From Thalassotalea agarivorans (GTDB lineage: Bacteria > Pseudomonadota > Gammaproteobacteria > Enterobacterales > Alteromonadaceae), in the NCBI RefSeq assembly GCF_030295955.1, contig NZ_AP027363.1, forward strand, positions 2,829,046 to 2,893,045: a DNA stretch of 64,000 nucleotides. Reading direction: 5' to 3'. Position 1 is the first letter of the stretch. Every line of letters begins with the position of its first letter. Position numbers and translations under genes: made by a program. This document shows positions 1-8,017 of this stretch, piece by piece. The notes under the pieces were generated by a model. It was not told the DNA's origin. It was given only the letters and a program-made list of their open reading frames with translations, and made no database searches.

Positions 1-2402
1 TCGTGTAAACGGTTACCGTATGCACCTTCTTCACGTAACATGTATTCGCTACGGTAGTTGTATGAAACGCGTACTGAGAAATCATCGTTTTCATAGTAAC
101 CCGTCGCATTGAATACGTGATCTGAACTGTCACTTAAGAACGGGTTCATATCTGTAAACGTATCAGAATCAGTCGACGTATCAGTGTATGTATAGTTAGC
201 TAACAAACCGAAACCGTTGCTGAAATCTTGTTGGTATTGAAGTTCTAAACCAGAAACATCACCTTTTTTCGAGTTTTGCTTCTCTTGAACTGTCCAACCG
301 TTTGCGATTTCATCAGGGCGCATGTTTGCTGTGTCGTAACTACCATTTGGTAAGTCTTCTGTCGCAACATTGTATGTCTCAGCAATGCTGATGAAGTTTT
401 CTACTTGCTTCATAAATACTGTTGCAGAAAGTAGAGAACTCTCGTTGAAGTACCACTCAACACCAATTTCAAACTGGTTTGCTAAGAACGGATCCAAATC
501 AACGTTACCCATGATCCAGAATTGGTTATCTGGTACATCATCGTTTGCACCAACCGCACTTGGGTTAGTATACATATCGTTATACTGAGGACGTGCCATT
601 ACACGCGCAGCAGCTGCACGAAGAACAACTTCATCAGTTAGGTCATACGCTAATGTGAAACTTGGAAGAATTTCGCTGTAGTCACCTTCTGCTTCTGTTT
701 TATTACCGTCTAAGTAATATGTAGATGTTGCATCAGTTTGTACGTAACGAACACCAAAGTTACCGCGGAAGTTTTCACCACCGTAGTTAGCCATTACGTA
801 TAGCGCAGTGTTGGTTTCATCAATTTCACTGTAAGCACCAAGCTCTTCAGTTTCACCAACGATACTTGCTTTCGCCCATGCTTTGATTGCATCTACGTCA
901 AATTTTGAAATTTGGTAGTCGCCGTAGCCTACATCAATTGTACCAACACGTAGGTCAGCTGTAGAAATACGGTTATTAAAACCAGCTTCTTGATCTAAGT
1001 ACATTTGACGAGAAGTTGTGTTGTGTTGACCAACACGAGCACCCATCTTAACGCTTGAGATAAAGTCCATATCTAGTGGAAGCTCTAAATCAATTTGTGC
1101 GTAAGTTTCTTCGTCAGTTTTCGGTGTTTTGTTGAATGCAGTACCAGTACCCATTAGTAATGAACCTGGGTCATAGTCAGCCATAGATTGGCCGCCGATA
1201 CCATTTGGTAATGACCAAGTTAACTCGTCACCAGTAAAGTCATATGTGCCGTCTACGATAGGTGTGTTTACACCGTCATCAACAACCATTTCAAAGTCAG
1301 TACCACCTGTTGATGTTGTTCTACCGATTTGAACATCTAAAGTGAAGCTATCAGCTTCATATGTTGTTACTAAATCGATAACATCAGAATTCATTGTCGC
1401 TTCACGAGGACGCGCTTGATAGTAACCTGTTGCTAGTTGACCTTGAACAGCTGTACCACGAGGGTTTACACAATTACCACCTAAACATGCATCTGGTGTA
1501 TTACCTGACCAAGATGTATCACCTTGCGTTAACCATAATGCGTAGTTTGTATTGTCCGCTTCCATTTTCATGTCTAGCGCATTAAATACAAAAGAAAGGT
1601 TTTCAGTCGGTGCGTATTCTAAAGCTACAGTTAAAGCGCTACGCTTACGATCTTGTTCGAATGCAACCGGACCTGCACCCCATTCCCAGAATGCTTCGTT
1701 ACCTTGACGCTGAAGAGCACGCTCTTGTGCTACAGCTGATACTAAAACACCAAAGTTTTCTGCATCGTTTTTCCAGCTATACATACCTGAAAGTTGAGGT
1801 GATACTTCACCTGAATCGTCAGAATGTTCGCCTTCTAATGAAGCGTAAACAGTATTGGCGTCTAACTCTAGCGGAGTGCGCGTGTTTACAATTACAGTAC
1901 CACCAACACCACCTTCAATTAGGTCAGCTTGAGCAGACTTGTAAACTTCTAAGTCACCAACAAGTTCAGATGGAAGCAACTCATAGTTAAAACTACGCTT
2001 AGCCGGCTCTAATACGAACCAACCTGTTGAAGCAACGTTTTGACCATTTAACGTTGTTTTAGTGAATTCAGCACCAGCACCACGAATTGATACTGCAGAA
2101 CCTTCACCAAATTGTCTTTGGATAGTTACACCCGGAATACGCGCTAAAGATTCAGCTACGTTTCTGTCTGGAAACTTACCAATATCTTCTGCTGTGATTA
2201 CATCAACTACGCCGTCAGAAAAACGTTTCGCATTGATATTTTCTTTTAAAGAACCACGTAAACCGCGGACTTCAATTACTTCTGTTTCGTCATTAGTAGC
2301 ATTAGCTTCTTCAGCTGCAATTGCCATTGGTGCAGATACACCAGCGACAGCCATTGCGATTGAAGTTGCTAAGATGCCTTTTTTAAAAGTTTTAGATGAC
2401 AT
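1..2402 (-). CDS. TonB-dependent receptor (C-terminus beyond left edge)
   Basis: Outer-membrane TonB-dependent receptor for energised uptake of a ligand, probably a carbohydrate. The start is the ATG at 2402-2400, preceded by AAGGGAAA. About 800 codons are visible before the window edge and no stop is reached. Residues 1-32 form a Sec signal peptide ending in an Ala-rich cleavage site. A short linker with EVIEVRGLRGSL follows, then the plug domain (roughly 45-170) with DVITAEDIGKFPDRN and the RIPGVTI motif, then beta-barrel repeats rich in aromatic and Asn/Asp residues. The plug is typical of the Caulobacter/Xanthomonas-type receptors that take up glycans. A LacI regulator is divergent and an operator-like palindrome lies about 75 bp upstream, which points to sugar-responsive control. 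The ligand cannot be told from sequence alone. Confidence 0.92.
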   Translation of the reverse strand, partial: MSSKTFKKGILATSIAMAVAGVSAPMAIAAEEANATNDETEVIEVRGLRGSLKENINAKRFSDGVVDVITAEDIGKFPDRNVAESLARIPGVTIQRQFGEGSAVSIRGAGAEFTKTTLNGQNVASTGWFVLEPAKRSFNYELLPSELVGDLEVYKSAQADLIEGGVGGTVIVNTRTPLELDANTVYASLEGEHSDDSGEVSPQLSGMYSWKNDAENFGVLVSAVAQERALQRQGNEAFWEWGAGPVAFEQDRKRSALTVALEYAPTENLSFVFNALDMKMEADNTNYALWLTQGDTSWSGNTPDACLGGNCVNPRGTAVQGQLATGYYQARPREATMNSDVIDLVTTYEADSFTLDVQIGRTTSTGGTDFEMVVDDGVNTPIVDGTYDFTGDELTWSLPNGIGGQSMADYDPGSLLMGTGTAFNKTPKTDEETYAQIDLELPLDMDFISSVKMGARVGQHNTTSRQMYLDQEAGFNNRISTADLRVGTIDVGYGDYQISKFDVDAIKAWAKASIVGETEELGAYSEIDETNTALYVMANYGGENFRGNFGVRYVQTDATSTYYLDGNKTEAEGDYSEILPSFTLAYDLTDEVVLRAAAARVMARPQYNDMYTNPSAVGANDDVPDNQFWIMGNVDLDPFLANQFEIGVEWYFNESSLLSATVFMKQVENFISIAETYNVATEDLPNGSYDTANMRPDEIANGWTVQEKQNSKKGDVSGLELQYQQDFSNGFGLLANYTYTDTSTDSDTFTDMNPFLSDSSDHVFNATGYYENDDFSVRVSYNYRSEYMLREEGAYGNRLH

Positions 2403-2475
2403 CGACTTTCCCTTACACACGTTTTTATAGAAATATGCTTGTTAACACCAATAGACAACACTTTCATCTCCCTAA

Positions 2476-2489
2476 TGACAGCGTTGTCA
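2476..2489. promoter_or_regulatory. LacI-type operator, receptor side
   Basis: TGACAGCGTTGTCA is a 14-bp palindrome with one mismatched pair and a central CG, as expected for LacI-family operators. It lies 74 bp upstream of the receptor start. Read on the minus strand it includes TTGACA, so a bound repressor could cover a -35 element. Confidence 0.65.
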
Positions 2490-2711
2490 ATTTGATTATG
2501 TAAACCATACACATAAAAAACCGTCTTGGCTACATTTTATAACAACAAAATTATTACATTATATTAAGGTGCTGATTTTAAAAGAATTATATAAACAAGA
2601 TTGGAGCGTTAACCACACCGTAAAATGTAAATTTATCGTTAATAACAAGAAAATAATGCTAGTTTTGTAACCAAATTCGCACTAAAAAGATGACTTTTTG
2701 TCAATATGAAA

Positions 2712-2725
2712 TGACAACGCTGTCC
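2712..2725. promoter_or_regulatory. LacI-type operator, regulator side
   Basis: TGACAACGCTGTCC matches the other operator (read on its opposite strand, TGACAACGCTGTCA) at 13 of 14 positions. It lies about 184 bp before the LacI-family gene, so autoregulation is likely. Confidence 0.62.
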
Positions 2726-2908
2726 AATTGATGATTATTTTGTTATAAGATTACTAAAGAATTACATTCACCCAAGAAAATTTGAGCATATTGACTTAAA
2801 AAGTGGTAATTTTTCTACATTACAAAACAACAAGATAAAGTGTAAAATATGGCGATCAAAGGTTAATTATCCGTTAATTTTTTGGTTCGCAATAAGTGAG
2901 CAATAGCA

Positions 2909-3931
2909 ATGTCTAAAGCAACAATAAATGAAGTGGCTAAAGAAGCCGGCGTTTCAATAAAAACGGTTTCTCGAGTAATGAACAATGAGCCGTCAGTGAG
3001 AACGGCAACGCGAGAAAAAGTCTTAGCGGCAGTGGCGAAATTACATTATCAGCCCAACTTAGCAGCTCGCAACCTCGCTGGCACTAAATCTTATAGTTTG
3101 GCGTATATATACGACAATCCAAATGCTTACTATGTTATTGATATGCAGGAAGGTATTTTATCTGCTTGTCGGCAACAGGGTTTTGAACTTGTCATTCATC
3201 CTTGTAGCGCTAAGAACGAAAATATTGTTGAAGAAATCAGTGAAATGGTGAAGCACTCTCGCGTCTCTGGTTTGATACTTACACCGCCATTTTCCGAACG
3301 ACCTGACTTTGTTAAAGCGCTGATGGCTCTTGACATAAATATAGTCCGAATTATGTCTGGCGATGCCGTACCTGACGACCTAACACCTTGCATTATGGTA
3401 AACGACCATGAAGCAGCCTATACCATTACTCAGCATTTATTGTCTCTCGGTCATAAGCAAATTGGTTTTATAGCAGGGGATTCAAGTCACCAATCTACGG
3501 TTGAGCGACTCAAAGGTTACAAGAAGGCCCTAGCTGATGCCAATGTGTCACTTGATGAATCACTGATATACAACGGCAACTACTCTTTTGAAACGGGTGT
3601 AGACGGTGCAAAACATTTACTTGCAAATAAGGCTAAACCTACGGCGATTTTTAGTTGTAACGATGAGATAGCGGCAGGTGCATTATTCGCTGCTCGACTT
3701 ATGAATGTCTCGATACCTGGGGAGCTGTCGCTTGCGGGATTTGAGAACAGTCCCTTCTCTAGACAAACGTGGCCTCGATTAACAACCGCAGATCAACCAA
3801 ACAAAGAAATCGCGGAAAATGCGGCAAACTTACTGATAGCACAAGGCCGTAAGCAAAAACCTACGCATGTTTCAATGCAGTACACGCCGCAACTGGTAAA
3901 AAGGGACTCAACATCGCTGAAAGAGCAATAG
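2909..3931 (+). CDS. LacI-family transcriptional regulator
   Basis: Sugar-responsive DNA-binding regulator of 340 aa, a normal length for the LacI/GalR family. Residues 3-50 are the helix-turn-helix and hinge, with INEVAKEAGVSIKTVSRVMN and the later YQPN hinge start. Residues 60-335 are a periplasmic-binding-protein-like effector domain with the typical NDHEAA, GHKQIGFIAG, FSCNDEIAAGAL and LAGFENSPFS segments. It is divergent from the TonB receptor. Two copies of a TGACARCGYTGTCA-type palindrome between them are the probable binding sites, so it most likely represses the receptor and itself. The effector is not identifiable. No sugar-catabolic gene is adjacent on this side; others may lie beyond the left edge. 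Confidence 0.93.
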   Translation: MSKATINEVAKEAGVSIKTVSRVMNNEPSVRTATREKVLAAVAKLHYQPNLAARNLAGTKSYSLAYIYDNPNAYYVIDMQEGILSACRQQGFELVIHPCSAKNENIVEEISEMVKHSRVSGLILTPPFSERPDFVKALMALDINIVRIMSGDAVPDDLTPCIMVNDHEAAYTITQHLLSLGHKQIGFIAGDSSHQSTVERLKGYKKALADANVSLDESLIYNGNYSFETGVDGAKHLLANKAKPTAIFSCNDEIAAGALFAARLMNVSIPGELSLAGFENSPFSRQTWPRLTTADQPNKEIAENAANLLIAQGRKQKPTHVSMQYTPQLVKRDSTSLKEQ

Positions 3932-3936
3932 GAATA

Positions 3937-4098
3937 TTAATTAGCGTCAGGGTCGATACCCTGTTTGATCTTTTCAATACGCTCATGATGTCGATGGTGA
4001 GCTTTAAGCGCTGCCACTAAAAACGCTCCTACAATAGCAACGATAGGAATGAGTAAAGCGAGCGTTTCCGCTTTGAACAGGTTTTGAATCCAATCCAT
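3937..4098 (-). CDS. Small single-span membrane protein (53 aa)
   Basis: An ORF of 53 aa with ATG at 4098-4096 and TAGG about 8 nt upstream. It starts MDWIQNLFKAETLALL. It has one hydrophobic helix (about residues 12-32), then a basic His-rich stretch with KAHHRHHERIEKIKQG and an acidic end DPDAN. The organisation of one helix followed by a charged amphipathic tail is like small PspB-type or envelope proteins, but I do not recognise the family. It converges on the LacI gene, whose stop lies only 5 bp away. The protein-like composition, clear ribosome site and hydrophobic pattern support it as a real gene. Confidence 0.6.
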   Translation of the reverse strand: MDWIQNLFKAETLALLIPIVAIVGAFLVAALKAHHRHHERIEKIKQGIDPDAN

Positions 4099-4188
4099 GA
4101 TGAACCTACAAATAGTTGAAGTTGATTATAAAATTAACACAATATCCTTGCTTTTCAAGCGTATGTATAACTTTTTTCGGTTACCGGG

Positions 4189-4518
4189 CTAATCATTTAT
4201 TTCAATACCCCAGCCATCATTGTAGCCATTAAACTTTGCTGACAATTTTTCAAACCACTGCTCTTGCTCAACAATATTGTCGTAGCTTGGTATCTGCTTA
4301 ACTACACAATCGACATCCCAAACATTTGGTATTTCATCGGGTTTGAGCGTGACTTGGTACTCTTGGTATTGCGTTTCTATGTGGGCAGCTAATGCTTGTG
4401 CGTCGTCTTTATTTTCAAATAAGTGGAAATAAACAACATTATGCTCGACCGATAAATCAACACCTGCTTCAGCCATATCGGCTAATACATTGCCTGTATC
4501 ATCATTAGGAAAGTACAC
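4189..4518 (-). CDS. RraB-like ribonuclease E inhibitor family protein
   Basis: A 109-aa acidic protein of the RraB (regulator of RNase E activity B) domain family. In E. coli, RraB binds RNase E and alters degradosome composition. The FPNDDTGNVLADMAEAG opening, the V-Y-F-H-L-F strand and the alternating acidic helices fit the family, and the length suits a single-domain member. The start is GTG at 4518-4516. Its Shine-Dalgarno GAGGT lies in the last codons of the upstream 72-aa gene, 2 nt away, so the two are translationally linked. It is the last gene of a minus-strand cluster that begins at dtd. Binding to RNase E is inferred from family only. Confidence 0.75.
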   Translation of the reverse strand: MYFPNDDTGNVLADMAEAGVDLSVEHNVVYFHLFENKDDAQALAAHIETQYQEYQVTLKPDEIPNVWDVDCVVKQIPSYDNIVEQEQWFEKLSAKFNGYNDGWGIEIND

Positions 4519-4520
4519 GT

Positions 4521-4739
4521 TTACCTCATACTCGAAATTAACTTATAGACAATAAACACGATGGCCAATACCAACAAATGCATGCCTTGCGTTACAAAAC
4601 TTAGATTCTCCTGCCACATAACAACAGCACCTTGCTCCGAAATATAAAAAAGATCGAGTAAGGTAATATGTAGAAAGAGAAACAAAAATAGGTATCGCTT
4701 TCGATCAAAAGATTTAGCTTTTCGTACCGAATACTTCAT
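4521..4739 (-). CDS. Small two-helix membrane protein, unknown function
   Basis: A 72-aa protein with a basic start (MKYSVRKAKSFDRKRY) and two hydrophobic segments at about residues 17-34 and 48-67, predicted to form an inner-membrane hairpin. ATG at 4739 follows AGGAAG at good spacing. It sits 12 nt after the SDR gene and 2 nt before the RraB-like gene in the same strand run, so co-transcription is likely. I do not recognise a family. Confidence 0.6.
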   Translation of the reverse strand: MKYSVRKAKSFDRKRYLFLFLFLHITLLDLFYISEQGAVVMWQENLSFVTQGMHLLVLAIVFIVYKLISSMR

Positions 4740-4751
4740 GCGATTACTTCC

Positions 4752-5561
4752 TTAATTATTTATCCAATGCACTAAGTCATCTACTTGATAGCTGTAATTT
4801 AGCCGATCTCTAGTGATGGCGTCCATAACTATTCTATTTTTACCGTCATCATTATTCGGCAGAGCATTAAACTGGCGACCTATCGATTGTGCCGCCATTT
4901 TATAAAATTCATATTTGCTTAGATGGCAGTGACTAACACCATGAAATATGCCGCCAAGTTTAGGGCTTTCTATCAATTTAAGTAGTAAACCTATTGCATC
5001 TTGCTGGTGTATCAAATTAATAGCTTGTGTGGCACTAATAGTTTGAGCCTTTCTAAGAAAGTTGCCGGGATGCCTGTCTTCACCAATCAGCCCCGATAGC
5101 CTTAGTACCGCATTATATTCACTTGCATTTAGTACATGTTGCTCTGCTTGATTGAGTAAAGTCGCTTTTTCTGAAGAAAGGTCCGGAGCTGTTTGCTCAT
5201 CGACGTCACCGATGTGATTCTCAAATACGCCTGTAGAGCTCACTAGTATGATGCGTTTTTCTGTTTTTTTCGCCATATCACAGACACTTAGGATGTTATC
5301 AGCATAATCCTTTTTGCCACGTTTGAGCCCCGGTGTTATCGCAATCACTATGGTGTCATTAAACTGCATTTGCGCCTGTTCAGTTAGTGGCAACTGGCAT
5401 TCAAATGCATCTATGCCCTGTCGCTCAAGTTTAGCGACACCTGTATCGCTGCGCGAAGTACCGTTGACGCCCATTTGCTGACTTTTTAACGCTTGAGCAA
5501 GTGGCGCACCTAACCACCCACACCCTATTATTGTTACCGACACGTTATTTACGTTGCTCAT
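4752..5561 (-). CDS. YeeZ-like NAD(P)-binding epimerase/SDR family protein
   Basis: A 269-aa extended-SDR-like protein resembling E. coli YeeZ. The N-terminal Rossmann motif is VTIIGCGWLGAPLAQAL (residues about 9-25), a GxGxxG-type dinucleotide site. The central region has ILVSSTGVFEN and the VLRLSGLIGEDRHPGNFL segment, followed by a substrate-binding part. The usual YxxxK dyad of active SDRs is not obvious, as in other YeeZ-type proteins, so catalysis is uncertain. It overlaps the end of the NTF2-like gene by 17 bp on the same strand, which indicates an operon. Function unknown; the cofactor is inferred. Confidence 0.8.
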   Translation of the reverse strand: MSNVNNVSVTIIGCGWLGAPLAQALKSQQMGVNGTSRSDTGVAKLERQGIDAFECQLPLTEQAQMQFNDTIVIAITPGLKRGKKDYADNILSVCDMAKKTEKRIILVSSTGVFENHIGDVDEQTAPDLSSEKATLLNQAEQHVLNASEYNAVLRLSGLIGEDRHPGNFLRKAQTISATQAINLIHQQDAIGLLLKLIESPKLGGIFHGVSHCHLSKYEFYKMAAQSIGRQFNALPNNDDGKNRIVMDAITRDRLNYSYQVDDLVHWINN

Positions 5562-6027
5562 TTTTCTGATATTGACGAATTTGTTTTACAAGAAGTTTTG
5601 CGATGTCATTTGGCATGGGTATAGACAAATTGTATTGCGCTATTTGCCAACCTTTAGCTGTTTTTACTAAAACACCCGAACCTCTGGTTTGGCCATAATT
5701 ATCGTTATGCAGCAATTCATCAAAAAAGGCGACCTCCGCATTAACCTGCGTTATTAGGCGCTTGGTTGGAGTATATGTCCACCCAATACCTTTATCGAAA
5801 TAAGGTTTTACATAGTCGGAAAACATGTCTTTTGTCCAACGTTCCGTGGCATCGGTACCTAAAAATATTGCTTGTGGTGTTAATGCACCAAAATAAGCGT
5901 CATAATTTGCTTCGGACGCTGCTTGATGAAAGCCGTCGAGCAGATTGTTTTGCGCTTTTTCAATATCGCTTGCGTAAACCTTCAATTGCACGACGCAGCA
6001 AAGCACGATTAGCATTATTTTTTTCAT
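5545..6027 (-). CDS. Exported NTF2/SnoaL-like protein
   Basis: A 160-aa protein with a cleavable signal peptide (about residues 1-19, ending VYAS) followed by a cone-shaped NTF2/SnoaL-like domain: helices with LLDGFHQAASEANYDAYFGA, then the strand segment TPQAIFLGTDATERW, and a C-terminal VLVKTAKGWQIAQYNLS. Such domains bind small hydrophobic ligands or act in diverse enzymes, and the role here is unknown. Its ATG overlaps the stop of the GNAT gene (ATGA), so it is co-translated with it. A periplasmic location is inferred from the signal peptide. Confidence 0.78.
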   Translation of the reverse strand: MKKIMLIVLCCVVQLKVYASDIEKAQNNLLDGFHQAASEANYDAYFGALTPQAIFLGTDATERWTKDMFSDYVKPYFDKGIGWTYTPTKRLITQVNAEVAFFDELLHNDNYGQTRGSGVLVKTAKGWQIAQYNLSIPMPNDIAKLLVKQIRQYQKNEQRK

Positions 6028-6467
6028 AGTAAATCCTTCGCCATTTTAAAATGGTTCACCTCGCCATAAAGGCAGTGGCTAAACCCTAACTCTCGATAAC
6101 CTAGTTTAAGATAAAATGCCAACGCATTTTCGCGAGCGTTAAGCACCACAGTGTTGAGATTTTTGCTCTTCGCCCATTGTTCCAATGCTTCAATCACCAT
6201 TGCACCAAGCCCTTCACCTTGGGAACTCTCTTGTACCGCCATGTAGCGAATTTGTGCTTCAGATGCTGACGCTTGATGAATTCTGCCTACGGCCACAACC
6301 ATTCCTGATTTGTCTACAGCGATAATGTGCTTGCTACTATCTTCTAACTCATCTTTTTCAGAACCTATTGGCTGTTGCCAAGGCTGTCGCAGGATTTGAT
6401 AGCGCAACTGGTAATACTGCTCAAACTCTTCAGGCGTTTGTGGGCTTCGAATAATATATTTCATCAT
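6024..6467 (-). CDS. GNAT-family N-acetyltransferase
   Basis: A 147-aa single-domain GCN5-related acetyltransferase. Motif A, the acetyl-CoA pyrophosphate site, is visible at about residues 73-97 as IRYMAVQESSQGEGLGAMVI (the Q/RxxGxG/A-type loop). The C-terminal ARENALAFYLKLGYRELG is the usual last helix and strand. The substrate is unknown. The start ATG overlaps the dtd stop by 1 nt (TAATG), and its own stop overlaps the next gene by 4 nt, so it is part of an operon. Confidence 0.85.
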   Translation of the reverse strand: MMKYIIRSPQTPEEFEQYYQLRYQILRQPWQQPIGSEKDELEDSSKHIIAVDKSGMVVAVGRIHQASASEAQIRYMAVQESSQGEGLGAMVIEALEQWAKSKNLNTVVLNARENALAFYLKLGYRELGFSHCLYGEVNHFKMAKDLL

Positions 6468-6904
6468 TACACCTTTAGTTGAAAGGTAACCGGTCCATCA
6501 TTTAATAACGACACTTTCATATCTGCACCAAAGCGACCTGTAGGCGCTTTAAACCCTTTTTCACGCAGGCATTGCGTAAAGTATTTATAGAGAGATTTCG
6601 ACATATCTGGTGCAGCAGCACTTGTAAAGCTAGGGCGCATTCCGCGCGTTGTATCAGCAGCTAAAGTGAATTGTGATACCACTAAAATATCGCCACTAGC
6701 CTGTGATACATTTAAATTCATTTTTCCATTGTCATCTTCAAAAATGCGATAGCCCGAAACACGCTCTGCTAAGCGTTTAGCCTTTGCTTCATCGTCTTCT
6801 GGCTCTATCGCAAGCAAAACTAATAAGCCTTTACTTATTTCACCTACAGTCTCGTTGTCTACAGCAACGTTGGCATGCGATACACGTTGAATGAGCGCAA
6901 TCAT
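6467..6904 (-). CDS. dtd: D-aminoacyl-tRNA deacylase
   Basis: Removes D-amino acids, and glycine mischarged on tRNA-Ala, from tRNAs in the cytoplasm as a homodimer. The 145-aa product equals the family's usual length when started at ATG 6904 ([13 protein letters not shown]). An in-frame start at 6919 would add five residues not found in relatives. Hallmark motifs are the [12 protein letters not shown] segment and the C-terminal GPVTFQLKV, which contains the Gly-cisPro chiral-proofreading motif. First gene of the minus-strand run that continues to about 4189. Confidence 0.95.
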   Translation of the reverse strand: MIALIQRVSHANVAVDNETVGEISKGLLVLLAIEPEDDEAKAKRLAERVSGYRIFEDDNGKMNLNVSQASGDILVVSQFTLAADTTRGMRPSFTSAAAPDMSKSLYKYFTQCLREKGFKAPTGRFGADMKVSLLNDGPVTFQLKV

Positions 6905-6988
6905 GATTTTTCCAAGCAATTAAAAGGTGTCACAGTATAAATCTAGCGACGCAGAAATTCATTACTAATAGCTGCACAATTGGCAGCA

Positions 6989-7864
6989 TTAATTTTGCGA
7001 GCGACCTTTCGACTTGATAACCGCATCAAAATTTTGAAGTGCTACTGTGGTCACGGCACCTGATAACACCACAAACCACGAAATATAGACCCACAAAAAA
7101 AGTATTGGAATACTCGCTAATGCGCCATAAATCGCTTCATAAGATGGGATTGCAGTCACATAGGCTGCGAAACCTTTCTTTGCAATTTCAAACAGTAAGG
7201 CAGCAAATACACCACCTATGGCGGCAAAACGAATGTAAACCTGCGTGTTGGGTACGACAGAATACATAAAAGTGAAAAACGCGACTGAAGCTATGAGCGG
7301 TAGCATACGCAACAATATGTCAGCAAAACCAAACAAGTTGTATTCACCGCGCGAGACAAGCGAAATGATATATGAACTTACAGCAATTGAACTACCAAGC
7401 AAAATTGGACCCAAGGTTAATACGGTCCAATACATTGCAAGCGATGTTGCAAACTTACGGCGCTTATTCACACCCCAAATATTGTTAATTGTTTTGTCGA
7501 TTGACGATATCAATAATATGGCAAAAATCACCAATAGCGAAATCGCAAATGTCGACATTTTCTTCGCATTTATAACAAAGCTTGTAATATATTCATGCAC
7601 CACTTCGCCGGAGGCTGGGACAAAATTAGAAAAAACAAATTCTTCTACTTGGTGTGAGATATCACTGAACACTGGAAATGCCGTCATCACGGTGAAGATG
7701 ACCATTAAAATAGGCACTAAAGACATGACGGATACAAACGATAGGTACCCTGCTATAACGCCTATTTGTTCTTGTTTGACTCGTCGCCAAAAAAAGCTTG
7801 CGAAAAAGAGCATAGCGTTTTTATTAAGCAATTTTTTCCAGCTTTGAGGAATATGAATATCCAT
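6989..7864 (-). CDS. YihY/BrkB-family inner-membrane protein
   Basis: A 291-aa polytopic membrane protein with about six transmembrane helices of the YihY/UPF0761 (BrkB-like) family. Family features are GYLSFVSVMSLVPILMVIF near residue 40, SSIDKTINNIWGVNKRR at about 120-137, and the last-helix region LFLWVYISWFVVLSGAV. The old RNase BN label for this family is a misassignment, and the function is unknown. ATG at 7864. It lies upstream of dtd on the same strand, with an 84-bp gap. Confidence 0.88.
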   Translation of the reverse strand: MDIHIPQSWKKLLNKNAMLFFASFFWRRVKQEQIGVIAGYLSFVSVMSLVPILMVIFTVMTAFPVFSDISHQVEEFVFSNFVPASGEVVHEYITSFVINAKKMSTFAISLLVIFAILLISSIDKTINNIWGVNKRRKFATSLAMYWTVLTLGPILLGSSIAVSSYIISLVSRGEYNLFGFADILLRMLPLIASVAFFTFMYSVVPNTQVYIRFAAIGGVFAALLFEIAKKGFAAYVTAIPSYEAIYGALASIPILFLWVYISWFVVLSGAVTTVALQNFDAVIKSKGRSQN

Positions 7865-7985
7865 TTAGCCCCTAACGAAAGACGCTTATACTGCAACATT
7901 AAGCTAAGTTACTGTTTTAACTAATATAGCATGCTGTCTAGAGAGCGTCACGGGTTAGCGTTATGCAACGATAAATATTCACCAT

Positions 7986-8012
7986 AAAAAAAGCCGGATT
8001 AATTCCGGCTTT
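7986..8012 (-). terminator. Rho-independent terminator after typA
   Basis: Stem AAGCCGGA / TCCGGCTT (7991-7998 and 8004-8011) with a 5-nt loop. On the minus strand it is followed by a run of U (complement of 7986-7990), immediately after the typA stop. Confidence 0.85.
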
Positions 8013-8017
8013 CTTAT

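Larger units (their letters stand above)
2403..2908. promoter_or_regulatory. Divergent control region, TonB receptor / LacI regulator
   Basis: This is a 506-bp AT-rich gap between divergent genes. It holds two near-identical palindromic operators, listed separately, with centres about 236 bp apart. No ORF with a credible start and ribosome site is seen. The spacing would allow DNA looping by a tetrameric LacI-type protein, but this is inference. Confidence 0.6.

Noticed and set aside
7245-7847. 200-aa plus-strand ORF
   Set aside because: Antisense shadow of the YihY-family gene, whose protein has clear family motifs.
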